A stretch of 63,274 bases of DNA. It comes from DASVLX01 sp035552275 (GTDB lineage: Bacteria; Actinomycetota; Actinomycetes; Mycobacteriales; Pseudonocardiaceae). A program made the translations under genes and the position numbers. Positions 34,505 through 43,743 of this stretch are shown one piece after another. The notes under the pieces are model-generated. The model was not told where the DNA came from, ran no database searches, and saw only the letters and a program-made list of their open reading frames with translations. Positions within the stretch are counted from its first letter, which is position 1. The number at the start of each line of letters is the position of its first letter. The DNA lies in the NCBI GenBank assembly GCA_035552275.1, contig DASZLR010000251.1, positions 1 to 63,274 of the forward strand. The letters run 5' to 3'.

Positions 34505-35995
34505 ATGACCGTGGTGGAATCGGATCGGCTGCAGTCCCGCAACGGGATTGACTTCGCGGTGGCGGATTTGTCGCTGGCGGAGTTCGGGCGGAAGGAGATT
34601 CGCCTGGCGGAGCACGAGATGCCCGGTCTGATGGCGTTGCGCCGGGAGTACGCCGAGGTGTACCCGCTGCGGGGCGCGCGGGTGTCCGGGTCGCTGCACA
34701 TGACGGTGCAGACGGCGGTGCTCATCGAGACGCTGGTGGCGTTGGGCGCGGATGTGCGCTGGGCGTCCTGCAACATCTTCTCCACGCAGGACCATGCTGC
34801 CGCCGCGGCCGTCGTGGGCCCGCACGGCACGCCGGAACAGCCCAAAGGTGTCCCGGTATTCGCCTGGAAGGGTGAGTCCCTGGACGAGTACTGGTGGGCG
34901 ACCGAGCGGATGCTCACCTGGCCGGACAGCTCCGGCGGCGCCGGCCCGAACATGATCCTGGACGACGGCGGCGACGCCACCCTGTTGGTGCACAAGGGTG
35001 TGGAGTACGAGAAGACCGGCGTGGTGCCCGAGATCGCCGACGACGACACCGAGACATCCGAGGAGTGGCGGGTGGTGCTGGGCGTGCTGCGGGCGTCGCT
35101 GGCGGCCGACCCGGCCAAGTGGACCAAGCTCTCGGCCGAGATCCGCGGGGTGACCGAGGAGACCACCACCGGCGTGCACCGGCTGTACCAGTTGGCCGCC
35201 GCCGGTGAGCTGCTGTTCCCGGCGATCAACGTCAACGACTCGGTGACCAAGAGCAAGTTCGACAACCGCTACGGCATCCGGCACTCGCTCATCGACGGCA
35301 TCAACCGCGGCACCGACGTGCTCATCGGCGGCAAGGTCGCGGTGGTGTGCGGTTACGGCGATGTCGGCAAGGGCGCGGCCGAGTCGCTGCGCGGGCAGGG
35401 CGCGCGGGTGACGGTCACCGAGATCGACCCGATCAACGCGTTGCAGGCGGCGATGGACGGCTACCCGGTGCGGAAGCTGGAGTCGGTGCTGCCCGAGGCC
35501 GACATCGTGATCACCACGACCGGCAACAAGGACGTGGTCACCGCCGCGCACATGGCCGGCATGAAGCACCAGGCGATCCTGGGCAACATCGGCCACTTCG
35601 ACAACGAGCTGGACATGGCCGGCCTGGCCCGTTACCCCGGCATCCGGCGGATCAACATCAAGCCGCAGGTGGATGAGTGGGTGTTCCCCGATGGACACTC
35701 GATCCTGGTGCTGTCCGAGGGCCGGCTGCTCAACCAGGGCAACGCCACCGGCCACCCGTCGTTCGTGATGTCCAACAGCTTCTCCAACCAGGTCATCGCC
35801 CAGGTCGAGCTGTTCACCAAGCGCGCCGAGTATGACAAGGAGGTGTACCGGCTGCCGAAGAAACTTGACGAGAAGGTGGCCAGGCTGCACCTGGAGGCGC
35901 TGGGCTGTGAACTGACGGTGCTGACAAAGGAACAAGCCGAGTACATCGACGTGGACGTTGAGGGCCCGTACAAGCCTGAGCACTACCGATACTGA
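34505..35995 (+). CDS. sahH: Adenosylhomocysteinase
   Basis: 496 residues. It reversibly cleaves S-adenosylhomocysteine to adenosine and homocysteine, removing the product of methyl transfer. Motifs: VSGSLHMTVQTAVLIETL, SCNIFSTQDHAAAA, GKVAVVCGYGDVGKGAA (NAD site) and the C-terminal GPYKPEHYRY. The insertion near residues 140-200 is as in Rv3248c. ATG 34505 follows GAAGGAAGG. In this window it matters because several methyltransferases are encoded nearby. Confidence 0.97.
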   Translation: MTVVESDRLQSRNGIDFAVADLSLAEFGRKEIRLAEHEMPGLMALRREYAEVYPLRGARVSGSLHMTVQTAVLIETLVALGADVRWASCNIFSTQDHAAAAAVVGPHGTPEQPKGVPVFAWKGESLDEYWWATERMLTWPDSSGGAGPNMILDDGGDATLLVHKGVEYEKTGVVPEIADDDTETSEEWRVVLGVLRASLAADPAKWTKLSAEIRGVTEETTTGVHRLYQLAAAGELLFPAINVNDSVTKSKFDNRYGIRHSLIDGINRGTDVLIGGKVAVVCGYGDVGKGAAESLRGQGARVTVTEIDPINALQAAMDGYPVRKLESVLPEADIVITTTGNKDVVTAAHMAGMKHQAILGNIGHFDNELDMAGLARYPGIRRINIKPQVDEWVFPDGHSILVLSEGRLLNQGNATGHPSFVMSNSFSNQVIAQVELFTKRAEYDKEVYRLPKKLDEKVARLHLEALGCELTVLTKEQAEYIDVDVEGPYKPEHYRY

Positions 35996-36092
35996 CAGTA
36001 GGGCGCGCCGTGACCCTGCCGTGGCGCATGTCACATCACGACACGGTCACGGCGACGCTCTGTCCGTTATTCTTCGTGCCGGTCCCACCCGC

Positions 36093-36108
36093 GGGGGAGG
36101 CTTCCCCC
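36093..36108 (+). promoter_or_regulatory. Short hairpin GGGGGA-TCCCCC
   Basis: GGGGGA (36093-36098) and TCCCCC (36103-36108) flank a GGCT loop, just ahead of the ribosome-binding site of the next gene. It could terminate sahH transcription or tune translation of the downstream gene. Confidence 0.4.
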
Positions 36109-36126
36109 TGGATGGAGGTACACGAA

Positions 36127-36816
36127 GTGTCTTCGGTTGCGAGCGGTTACGAGTACTACCGCCAAACGGGTGACTTGGAGCGACGGATTCCGGTCACCGA
36201 GCTGTTGCGGCGGGAAGGCTGCCCGCTAGAACCAACCGTTCCGCCCACCCGGCGCGCCCTCGGCGGTGTCGCGGCCGGTGCCGTGCTGGCGTTCGGCGCG
36301 GTGGTCGGCGGCGTGCTGCAGCACGCCGGAGCCGCGCCGGCCGGTGTCAGCGGCAACTTGGCCGACGCCCCGGCGCCCTACTCGGGCAACGGCGGACAGG
36401 CCGGCTCACCGGGCGGCACTGGCGGTGCGGCGGGCGGCGCTCCGGCGGCGGCTGGCGCGCCCGTCTCCGGCACCAGCACACCGAACGTGGTGTCGGTGGC
36501 CCAGGTGACCAGCACCGCGCCGAAGCCGGCCGCGAACCCCGCCGGGGTCGGCCAGGCCGCCGGCTCGAACCGGGCGGCCTCGTCCGGGTCGTCCGCTCCG
36601 GTGATCACCACCAGCCCGACGGCGGTCGCGCCGCCGCCGGCTCAGCCGACCGGCGCCAGCACCCAGTCCGGCACCACCACGAAGCCGCCGGCGCAGACCA
36701 CCTCGTCCGCGCCGCCCACGACCACCTCGGCCGGCAGCGGCGGCGTGCTGGGCACGGTGGGCGGCGTGCTGGACGGCCTGTTGCATCCGGTCACCGGACT
36801 GCTCGGTGGCCACTGA
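36127..36816 (+). CDS. Membrane-anchored Ala/Pro/Ser/Thr-rich protein
   Basis: 229 residues from GTG 36127, which lies eight bases after a clear GGAGG. Residues 1-35 are soluble (SGYEYYRQTGDLERRIPVTE), one membrane helix is at about 43-62, and the rest is a low-complexity extracytoplasmic tail rich in Ala, Gly, Pro, Ser and Thr, ending GGVLDGLLHPVTGLLGGH. I recognise no domain. The tail could span or attach to the wall. It lies between sahH and tmk. Confidence 0.65.
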   Translation: MSSVASGYEYYRQTGDLERRIPVTELLRREGCPLEPTVPPTRRALGGVAAGAVLAFGAVVGGVLQHAGAAPAGVSGNLADAPAPYSGNGGQAGSPGGTGGAAGGAPAAAGAPVSGTSTPNVVSVAQVTSTAPKPAANPAGVGQAAGSNRAASSGSSAPVITTSPTAVAPPPAQPTGASTQSGTTTKPPAQTTSSAPPTTTSAGSGGVLGTVGGVLDGLLHPVTGLLGGH

Positions 36817-36873
36817 GCCGGCAGTGACTCGGTCGGCCGAGTTGAGCATGATCGCGGGCTCTACCCTGATGCT

Positions 36874-37518
36874 GTGGGCAAGCTGGTCGTGGTCGAAGGG
36901 CTGGACGGTGCCGGCAAGCGCACCCTCACCGACGCGCTGACCGCGGCGCTGCGCGAACGCGGCGCATCGGTCGCCGGGCTGGCGTTCCCCCGATACGGTG
37001 ACAGCACGCCGGCCGACCTGGTGCGGGACGCGTTGCACGGCGGCCTCGGCGACCTGGCCGACTCGGTGCACGGCATGGCCGTGCTCTTCGCGCTGGACCG
37101 GCTCGGGGCCCGCGAGCGCATCGCTGACCTGCGGGACCGGCACGACGTGCTGCTGGTCGACCGCTACATCGCCTCCAACGCGGCCTATGGCGCCGCCCGG
37201 CTGCGGCAGGACGTGGACGGCGCGTTCGTCGGCTGGGTCCGGGCGCTGGAGGTGGACCGGTTCGCGCTGCCGGTCCCGGACCTGCACCTGCTGCTGCGGG
37301 TGCCGGTCGCGGTCGCCGCCGGACGTGCCGCGCGGCGGGAGGGCGCCGAGCCCGGCCGGGCCCGGGACGCGTTCGAATCCGACGACGGCCTCCAGGCCCG
37401 CTGCGCTGAGGTCTACGACCAGTTGGCGGCGATCGGCTGGCTCGCGCCCTGGCGCGTGGCCGACGGCGGATCGGTGCCGGACCACGCCCGGCTCGCCGAA
37501 GCCCTCCTCACGGGATAG
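36874..37518 (+). CDS. tmk: Thymidylate kinase
   Basis: 214 residues. VVEGLDGAGKRTL is the Walker A loop, DRYIASNAAYGAARL the DR-Y/F motif that binds dTMP, and LLLRVPVAVAAGRAARREGA the LID region. It phosphorylates dTMP to dTDP with ATP and supports both DNA synthesis and the dTDP-sugar pool used for rhamnose. The start is GTG at 36874. Synteny tmk-mtrA-mtrB-lpqB matches M. tuberculosis Rv3247c-Rv3244c. Confidence 0.95.
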   Translation: MGKLVVVEGLDGAGKRTLTDALTAALRERGASVAGLAFPRYGDSTPADLVRDALHGGLGDLADSVHGMAVLFALDRLGARERIADLRDRHDVLLVDRYIASNAAYGAARLRQDVDGAFVGWVRALEVDRFALPVPDLHLLLRVPVAVAAGRAARREGAEPGRARDAFESDDGLQARCAEVYDQLAAIGWLAPWRVADGGSVPDHARLAEALLTG

Positions 37519-37814
37519 CCACCGAATGGCCCGAGTGGCCCCTCCGTAACATTGCGTCGACCGTCGGCGTATTACACCCAGATGGGCGACACGCGAGCGG
37601 TCGGGTGTCGGGCGGCGAGCGTGAGGTGGACGGCATGGTTGAGCAGCCGAGTGGCGCTGGGGCTTGGACCGTGGGCAGCGGCGTGGGTAACCCGGTGAGT
37701 AACGCTATGAGCACCGCGGTCGGCCATCCGGTTGGACCGGCCTGGCACGGCGGCGGGAACGCGCCGGCCCGAGATCACCGGGTGTCGTATGGACAGCCGG
37801 CCCGCAGTGCGACG

Positions 37815-38501
37815 ATGTTGCCCATGAAGTCGCGCGTGCTGGTGGTTGACGACGATCCGGCCCTGGCGGAGATGCTGACGATCGTCCTGCGTGGTGAGGG
37901 GTTCGACACCGCGGTCGTCGGCGACGGCGCCCGCGCGCTGCCGGTGCTGCGCGATTTCAAACCCGATCTGGTGCTGCTCGACCTGATGTTGCCCGGCATC
38001 AACGGCATCGACGTGTGCAAGGCGATCCGCGCCGAGTCCAGTGTGCCGGTGGTGATGCTGACCGCCAAGACCGACACCGTCGACGTGGTGCTCGGCCTGG
38101 AGTCCGGCGCCGACGACTACGTGGTCAAGCCGTTCAAGCCGAAGGAGTTGGTCGCGCGGATCAGGGCGCGGCTGCGGCGCACCGAGTCCGAGCCGGCCGA
38201 GTCGCTGGCGATCGGCGACGTGACCATCGACGTGCCCGGCCACGAGGTGCTGCGGGAGGGTCGGCCGATCCAGCTCACCCCGCTGGAATTCGACCTCCTG
38301 GTGGCGCTGGCCCGGAAGCCGCGCCAGGTGTTCACCCGCGAGGTGCTGTTGGAGCAGGTCTGGGGCTACCGGCACGCAGCCGACACCCGGCTGGTGAACG
38401 TGCACGTCCAGCGGCTGCGGTCCAAAGTGGAGCGTGACCCGGAGCACCCCGAGGTCGTGCTGACGGTCCGCGGCGTCGGCTACAAGGCTGGTCCTCCGTG
38501 A
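37815..38501 (+). CDS. mtrA: Two-component response regulator MtrA
   Basis: 228 residues from ATG 37815 (ATG 37824 is also possible). The receiver domain has VLVVDDDPALAEML, phosphoacceptor Asp in VLLDLMLPGINGIDV, and VMLTAKTDTVDVVLGLESGA. The winged-helix domain (about 130-225) has LTPLEFDLLVALARKPRQVF and RLVNVHVQRLRSKVE. It is an OmpR-type regulator of cell-wall, division and replication genes. An in-frame open extension back to 37605 has a ribosome-binding site before an ATG at 37635 and deserves checking. mtrB follows after 22 bases. Confidence 0.95.
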   Translation: MLPMKSRVLVVDDDPALAEMLTIVLRGEGFDTAVVGDGARALPVLRDFKPDLVLLDLMLPGINGIDVCKAIRAESSVPVVMLTAKTDTVDVVLGLESGADDYVVKPFKPKELVARIRARLRRTESEPAESLAIGDVTIDVPGHEVLREGRPIQLTPLEFDLLVALARKPRQVFTREVLLEQVWGYRHAADTRLVNVHVQRLRSKVERDPEHPEVVLTVRGVGYKAGPP

Positions 38502-38523
38502 CCTGGTTGGTGGAGTCCCCGCG

Positions 38524-40401
38524 GTGACCTTGGCCAGCCGGACGAACCGCCTCGCCGGGCGCGCGGCCCGACTGGCCCGGCGGGCCAGACCAGTCGCCGC
38601 CCGCACCGCCATCTTCATCCGGCGGCGCTGGGTGGCGTTCGGCGAGCTGTGGCGGCGCTCGCTGCAGGTCCGGGTGGTGACCAGCGTGCTGGCGCTGTCC
38701 TCGGCCGTGGTGTTCGTGTTGGGCATGGTGCTGCAGAACGAGATCACCGACCGGCTGCTCACCGCCAAGGAACAGGCGGCCGAGGCGCAGGCCGCAACCG
38801 CACAGCGCACGGTCAACACGGAGTTGCGCGGCGTCAATCCGGGCTCGGACGATCTGCCCAGTCGGCTGGCCAATGCGCTGAACAGCCTCACCAGCTCCAG
38901 TTCGGACGATCAGCAGCAGGTGGCCAGCTCGGCGGCCGGCGCCTTCGAGCCGGTGCTCGCCGACGCGGCCGGGCAGCCGGATGGCCAGGTGGTGTCCGCC
39001 GGGCCGTACGACAACGTGCCCGCGCAGTTGCGGGCGGACGTGCAGGCGGACAAGGCGGCCGCCCAGATCACGACCGTCACCACCGCCGGTGTGAGCACCA
39101 CCTATGTGGTGGTGGGCGCGCCGATCACCAGCGCCAGCCAGCCGATGCAGCTCTACCTGCTGTTTCCGCTGACCTCCGAACAGCACACCATCGCGGTCGT
39201 CCGGGACACCCTGGTAGTCGGCGGGATCGTGCTGGTGCTGCTGCTGGCCGGCATCACCAATCTGGTGATCCGGCAGGTAGTGCGCCCGGTGCGGGAGGCC
39301 GTCGGCATCGCCGAGCGGTTCGCCGACGGGCACCTGGACGAGCGAATGCGGGTGGTCGGCGAGGACGACATGGCCCGGCTGGCGGAGGCCTACAACCAAC
39401 TGGCCGAGAGCGTGCAGACGCAGATCCACCAGTTGGAGGAGTTCGGCCAGTTGCAGCGCCGGTTCAGCTCCGACGTCTCGCACGAGCTGCGCACCCCGCT
39501 GACCACTGTGCGGATGGCGGCCGATGTGCTGCACGCGTCCCGTGAGCAGTTCCCCGGCGGCCTGGCCCGGTCCACCGAGCTGATGGTGGACGAGTTGGAC
39601 CGGTTCGAGGCGCTGCTCGGCGACCTGCTGGAGATCAGTCGACTGGACGCCGGTGTCGAGGAACTGGCGCCCGAGCAGGTCGACGTGCGCGGGCTGGCGC
39701 GCACCGCGGCCGACTCGGTGCGCGGCATCATCGGCGCCACCACCCGGATCGTGCTGGACCTGCCGGACGAGGAAGTGCCGGCCGATGTGGACGCCCGCCG
39801 AGTCGAGCGCATCCTGCGCAACCTGCTGGCCAACGCCGTCGACCACGGCGAGGGCGAGCCGGTTCGGGTGACGGTCGCCGCCAACGAGCGGGCGGTCGCG
39901 GTGGCCGTTCGCGACTACGGCGTCGGGCTGCGGCCGGGCGAGGAAGAGCTGGTGTTCAACCGGTTCTGGCGGGCCGACCCGTCCCGCAACCGGCGTACCG
40001 GCGGCACCGGACTCGGCCTCGCGATCAGCCTGGAGGACGCGCGGTTGCACGGCGGCCGGCTGGAAGCCTGGGGCGAACCGGGGGCCGGCGCGTGCTTCCG
40101 GCTCACGTTGCCCCGGCATCCGCGGGATGAGATCACCGACAGCCCCTTGCCACTGCCGCCGGCCGACGCCAGCCCGCGGGTCGAGCCCCCGCCTGTCGAA
40201 CTCCCGCCTGTTGAACCAGAGCACCCGGCCGAACCGGAGCCCGCCGAACTGGATGCCGCCGCCGAGCGTGGTCAGGTGGCGGAGGTGGATGCCACCAGCC
40301 CCGACCCGGAAACCCTGGAACAGCGCACGGAAGCCGAGCCGGTCGCGCGAGACCAGCAGGCGGTGCTGACGCCCGGCAACCGTCCGGAGGACGGCGGATG
40401 A
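38524..40401 (+). CDS. mtrB: Sensor histidine kinase MtrB
   Basis: 625 residues. Two membrane helices (about 55-75 and 225-250) flank an extracytoplasmic sensor region. HAMP domain follows at RQVVRPVREAVGIAERFADG, then the dimerisation histidine in SSDVSHELRTPLTTVRMAAD. ATP-binding motifs are RNLLANAVDHG, VRDYGVGL and TGGTGLGLAI. The C-terminal 110 residues are Pro/Glu-rich, as in other MtrB proteins. It phosphorylates MtrA. lpqB overlaps its stop codon in an ATGA. Confidence 0.95.
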   Translation: MTLASRTNRLAGRAARLARRARPVAARTAIFIRRRWVAFGELWRRSLQVRVVTSVLALSSAVVFVLGMVLQNEITDRLLTAKEQAAEAQAATAQRTVNTELRGVNPGSDDLPSRLANALNSLTSSSSDDQQQVASSAAGAFEPVLADAAGQPDGQVVSAGPYDNVPAQLRADVQADKAAAQITTVTTAGVSTTYVVVGAPITSASQPMQLYLLFPLTSEQHTIAVVRDTLVVGGIVLVLLLAGITNLVIRQVVRPVREAVGIAERFADGHLDERMRVVGEDDMARLAEAYNQLAESVQTQIHQLEEFGQLQRRFSSDVSHELRTPLTTVRMAADVLHASREQFPGGLARSTELMVDELDRFEALLGDLLEISRLDAGVEELAPEQVDVRGLARTAADSVRGIIGATTRIVLDLPDEEVPADVDARRVERILRNLLANAVDHGEGEPVRVTVAANERAVAVAVRDYGVGLRPGEEELVFNRFWRADPSRNRRTGGTGLGLAISLEDARLHGGRLEAWGEPGAGACFRLTLPRHPRDEITDSPLPLPPADASPRVEPPPVELPPVEPEHPAEPEPAELDAAAERGQVAEVDATSPDPETLEQRTEAEPVARDQQAVLTPGNRPEDGG

Positions 40402-42239
40402 GGCGGCGACACCTGGTCGGGCAGCGACACGTGATCGGGCAGCGGCAGCTGATCGCGCAGCCGAAGCGACGGTCCAGCCTGCGCCGGATGGTGCCGGTGC
40501 TGGTCGGTCTGGTGCTGGTGCTCGCCGGCTGTGCCGACATCCCCGAGCAGACCTTGCCGCAGGTGCTGGACTTCGGCGGCGGGCAGAGCACCGCGACCAG
40601 CGTTCCGCAGCCGCCCAAGGACGCCGGGCCGCTGGACATCGTGCGTGATTTCGTCTACGCCAGCGCCGATCCGGCCAACAACTACGCCAGCGCCCGCGCC
40701 TACCTGGGCGGCCCGGCGAAGGACGGCTGGCGAGCCGACGGTGCGATCACGCTGATCGGCGAGACCTTCGGCACCACGCCACCATCGTTCAACCTGCGGG
40801 ACGCCAACGCCGGCGAGCCGGCTACGTGGACCGTGCAGCTCCACGGGCAGCTGATCGGCCAGGTCGGCGTGAACCACGGGTTCGCTCCGGCGACCGGCGG
40901 CCTTGACCGCGCCGTCCAGGTCGGCCAGGAACCCGATGGCAGTTGGCGGATCGTCGGGCTGCCCAACGGCGTGGTCACCACTCAAGCCACGTTCCTGCGC
41001 TCCTTCCAGCCGGTGGACGTCTACTACTTCGACCCCAGTTTCAGCGTGCTGGTGCCCGACATCCGGTACGTCGCCCAGGAGCCGATCAGCGGGTTGCCGA
41101 GCCGGGTCATCGACTCCCTGCTCGAAGGGCCGTCGGCGCCGTTGTCCAACGCGGCGAAGACGTTGATCCCGCCCGACGTCGGCACCCAGACAAACGTGAC
41201 CGAGGACGACAGCGGCGCGCTGGTGGTCAACCTCGCCCATCTGCCGAAGATGACCGAGCACGATCGATTCCTGATGATCGCGCAGATCGTCTCCTCGCTG
41301 GCCGGGGTGAACAGCACGGCGCCGGTGCGCATCGAGTCCGATGGCGTGCCGCTGTATCCCGGCCGTCCCGAGTGGCGGCCCGCCGACCTGCCCTCGTCCT
41401 ACTCCGGCGGCACGAACCTGAACGAGAGCGAGCCTGGCCTGGTGGCCGAGCACGGCCGGCTGCTGTCGCTCAAGGACGGTTCGCCGGTGCCGGGCCCGGC
41501 CGGCAGCAACGCGTACCAGGTCGTCAGCGCGGCCCAGTCGGTGACGCTCACCGACGCCGAGTCGGAGCTGGCGCTGATCGGCCAGATCGCCGGCGGCGAA
41601 CAGCTGCGGGTGCAGCACTGGGCCGATCAGTCCAGCACCGTGGTGTACGGCGCCGGCCAGTTCACCCGGCCGAGCTGGTCGCCGGGATACGAGGTCGGCG
41701 GCGCCGGCCACGAGCTGTGGACGGTCGCCGACGGCCAGGTGCTCCGGGCGGTCGCCAACCAGCAGGGCGCCTGGTCGGTCACCACGGTCGACGCCACGGC
41801 CTTGGCCCCGTTCGGCCCGATCACCGACCTCCGGCTGTCCAGAGACGGCGTGCGGGTCGCGGTGGTCGCCGGCGGGCATGTGGTGGTCGGCGTGGTGGTC
41901 GCGAACCAGGGCGCGGTCGCCATCCAGAACCCCACGGTGCTGCGGCCGGACGCGGTGAGCAAGGCGGTCGGGCTGGACTGGCTCGGCCAGGACACCCTCG
42001 CGGTCGCGACCAGCCAGGCCAGCACGCCCGTGGTGAAGCTGTCCGTGGACGGGCTGCGGGAAGACCCTTACAACACGGCCAACCTGACCGCGCCGACCGT
42101 CGCGATCACGGCTGTCGGCGCGGGCCCGGTGATCGTGGCCGATGCCGGCGGACTGTGGGAATCCTTTGACATCAACGAGGTCTGGCAGCCGGCGCCTCGG
42201 GTGCAGGGCGCCGGCGCCGTCCCGCTCTACCCCGGCTGA
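40398..42239 (+). CDS. lpqB: Lipoprotein LpqB, MtrAB accessory
   Basis: 613 residues with a basic N-terminus, hydrophobic signal (about 31-43) and lipobox VLAGC whose Cys is lipidated. A GerMN domain lies near 60-300 (YVAQEPISGLPSRVIDSLLE) and a beta-propeller-like C-terminal half follows. LpqB modulates MtrB in mycobacteria and affects cell division and drug tolerance. The start ATG overlaps the mtrB stop codon, so the three genes are coupled. The next gene converges on lpqB. Confidence 0.95.
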   Translation: MRRRHLVGQRHVIGQRQLIAQPKRRSSLRRMVPVLVGLVLVLAGCADIPEQTLPQVLDFGGGQSTATSVPQPPKDAGPLDIVRDFVYASADPANNYASARAYLGGPAKDGWRADGAITLIGETFGTTPPSFNLRDANAGEPATWTVQLHGQLIGQVGVNHGFAPATGGLDRAVQVGQEPDGSWRIVGLPNGVVTTQATFLRSFQPVDVYYFDPSFSVLVPDIRYVAQEPISGLPSRVIDSLLEGPSAPLSNAAKTLIPPDVGTQTNVTEDDSGALVVNLAHLPKMTEHDRFLMIAQIVSSLAGVNSTAPVRIESDGVPLYPGRPEWRPADLPSSYSGGTNLNESEPGLVAEHGRLLSLKDGSPVPGPAGSNAYQVVSAAQSVTLTDAESELALIGQIAGGEQLRVQHWADQSSTVVYGAGQFTRPSWSPGYEVGGAGHELWTVADGQVLRAVANQQGAWSVTTVDATALAPFGPITDLRLSRDGVRVAVVAGGHVVVGVVVANQGAVAIQNPTVLRPDAVSKAVGLDWLGQDTLAVATSQASTPVVKLSVDGLREDPYNTANLTAPTVAITAVGAGPVIVADAGGLWESFDINEVWQPAPRVQGAGAVPLYPG

Positions 42240-42264
42240 CTGGCACGCTGTCGACTCAGGCTCA

Positions 42265-42984
42265 TCAGCCCATCTGCACCAACCTCGCTCCGCCGTCGGT
42301 CTCCAGCACGGTGCCGGTGATGTTGGGGTTGGTGGCCGCGAGCACCACGGCTTCGGCCACCTCGTCGGCGGTGGGCACCCGACGAGCCGGCAGCGACTGC
42401 GCCGCCTGGACGAAGTAGGCCGCTCGGTCGTCGGCGGGCAGGCCGCTCCACCACGGCGTATCGGTGATGCCCGGTGACACCGCGTTCACCCGAATCGGCG
42501 CCAGTTCCACGGCCAGCGGCTTGACGATCGCCTCCAACGCGCCGTTGATCGCCGCTAACCCGGCCGTGCCCGGCAGGCTGGCGCGAGCCGAGGCCGCGCT
42601 GATGAACGTGATCGAGCCGGTTGGCGCCAACCTCGGTAGGGCCGCTTGGAGAGTAGTGAGGTGTGCCCAGAACTTGGCGTCGAAGGCGTTGCGGAGCACC
42701 CCGAGATCCAGTTCGCCGATCGGCCCGGCGCCCTGCGCGCCGGACAGCGCGATCACCAGCCAGTCAAGCTGGCCGATGCTCTCGACCAGCGCGGCCATCT
42801 GGTCCCCGTCGCCGCCGTCGGCCCGATGGCCGTGCAGCCCGGGATCGCTGGCGGTCAGCTCGTCCAGCCGGGCTTGGCCCCGACCGGTGACATGCACATC
42901 GGCCCCACGATTGAGCAGTTGGCGGGCGGTGGCCAGGCCGATGCCGGACGTTCCGCCGACCACGAGTGCGGTGCGGTCACTCAT
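42265..42984 (-). CDS. SDR-fold protein lacking the catalytic Tyr-Lys pair
   Basis: 239 residues. ALVVGGTSGIGLATARQLL is the NAD(P) loop, ISAASARASLP holds the Ser region, and VRVNAVSPGITDTPWWSGLP-like segments end the domain (here IRVNAVSPGITDTPWW). The Y-x3-K pair expected near residue 143 is absent: the region reads GTAGLAAINGALE. It is probably not a classical oxidoreductase and may bind nucleotide in a regulatory or altered role. Divergent from the TetR regulator, which probably controls it. The pair separates lpqB from comF, adjacent in mycobacteria. Confidence 0.85.
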   Translation of the reverse strand: MSDRTALVVGGTSGIGLATARQLLNRGADVHVTGRGQARLDELTASDPGLHGHRADGGDGDQMAALVESIGQLDWLVIALSGAQGAGPIGELDLGVLRNAFDAKFWAHLTTLQAALPRLAPTGSITFISAASARASLPGTAGLAAINGALEAIVKPLAVELAPIRVNAVSPGITDTPWWSGLPADDRAAYFVQAAQSLPARRVPTADEVAEAVVLAATNPNITGTVLETDGGARLVQMG

Positions 42985-43002
42985 CTTCGGTCCTTTCCAA
43001 AT

Positions 43003-43014
43003 CGGTACGTATCG
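43003..43014. promoter_or_regulatory. Imperfect palindrome CGGTACGTATCG, candidate TetR operator
   Basis: The 12-base element is palindromic except at one pair and lies in the 56-base gap between the divergent SDR and TetR genes. Its position fits an operator controlling both. Confidence 0.4.
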
Positions 43015-43040
43015 TCTCGTTTCAATTCAAGCTACCATCG

Positions 43041-43640
43041 GTGGCCGTGGGCGAGCAACCAGATTCGGCGCGGCCGGGTCGCAAGCGCAGCGAGACGAGC
43101 CGGCAGGCGATCCTGACCGCCGCCGCCGAGTTGTTCGGCGAGGTCGGCTACGCCGGGCTGACCATCGAGGGGATCGCGGCTCGGGCTGGCACCGGCAAGC
43201 AGACGATCTACCGCTGGTGGCCGTCGAAAGCCGATGTGCTGCTGGACGCGCTCGCCGACAAGACCGACCTCCAGGTGCCCATCCCGGACGAAGGCAGTTT
43301 CGCCGCCGATCTCCGCGCGTTTCTGGCCGCCAGTTTCGCGCTCGGCCGCTATCCGCAGGTCCGCGAGGTGCTCCGCGCCGTGATGGCGCAGGCGCAGGTC
43401 GACGTCGCGTTCGGCGAGCGGTTCCGGAACGGTTTCGTGCGCCGCCGCCGGGACGCGCTGAGCGTGCTGGTCGATCGGGCCGACGCCAAGGGCGAGCTGC
43501 CCGAGGGGGTGCCCGCGAGCACGATCATGGATGTCGTGTTCGGGGTGATCTGGTACCGGCTGCTCGTTCCGCTGGGGCCACTGGACGAGGGGCTGCCGGA
43601 CGAACTGGTGGCGTTGCTCGCCGGATCGCCCTCGGCGTGA
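43041..43640 (+). CDS. TetR/AcrR family regulator
   Basis: About 199 residues. The N-terminal HTH is SRQAILTAAAELFGEVGYAG and GTGKQTIYRWWPSKADVLLD. The C-terminal ligand domain (TetR_C_11-like) has ADLRAFLAASFALGRYPQVR. A GTG at 43041 is taken as start; the frame is open upstream into the SDR gene. It is probably a repressor of the divergent SDR and itself. The ligand is unknown. Confidence 0.88.
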   Translation: MAVGEQPDSARPGRKRSETSRQAILTAAAELFGEVGYAGLTIEGIAARAGTGKQTIYRWWPSKADVLLDALADKTDLQVPIPDEGSFAADLRAFLAASFALGRYPQVREVLRAVMAQAQVDVAFGERFRNGFVRRRRDALSVLVDRADAKGELPEGVPASTIMDVVFGVIWYRLLVPLGPLDEGLPDELVALLAGSPSA

Positions 43641-43743
43641 CCGCGCTGGCGGTGGTCGGCGACACCGGTCGCCGGCATCCGAGCTCCACGCTGCCCGGGT
43701 GTGTCGTCGCTTGACCCGCCCAGCGATGTCGGTGGGCGGGTGC

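Noticed and set aside
34385..36034. Minus-strand frame continuous with the membrane-protein gene, antisense to sahH
   Set aside because: The ribosome-binding site and hydrophobic protein begin at 34372; the upstream part is an arginine/histidine-rich shadow of sahH.
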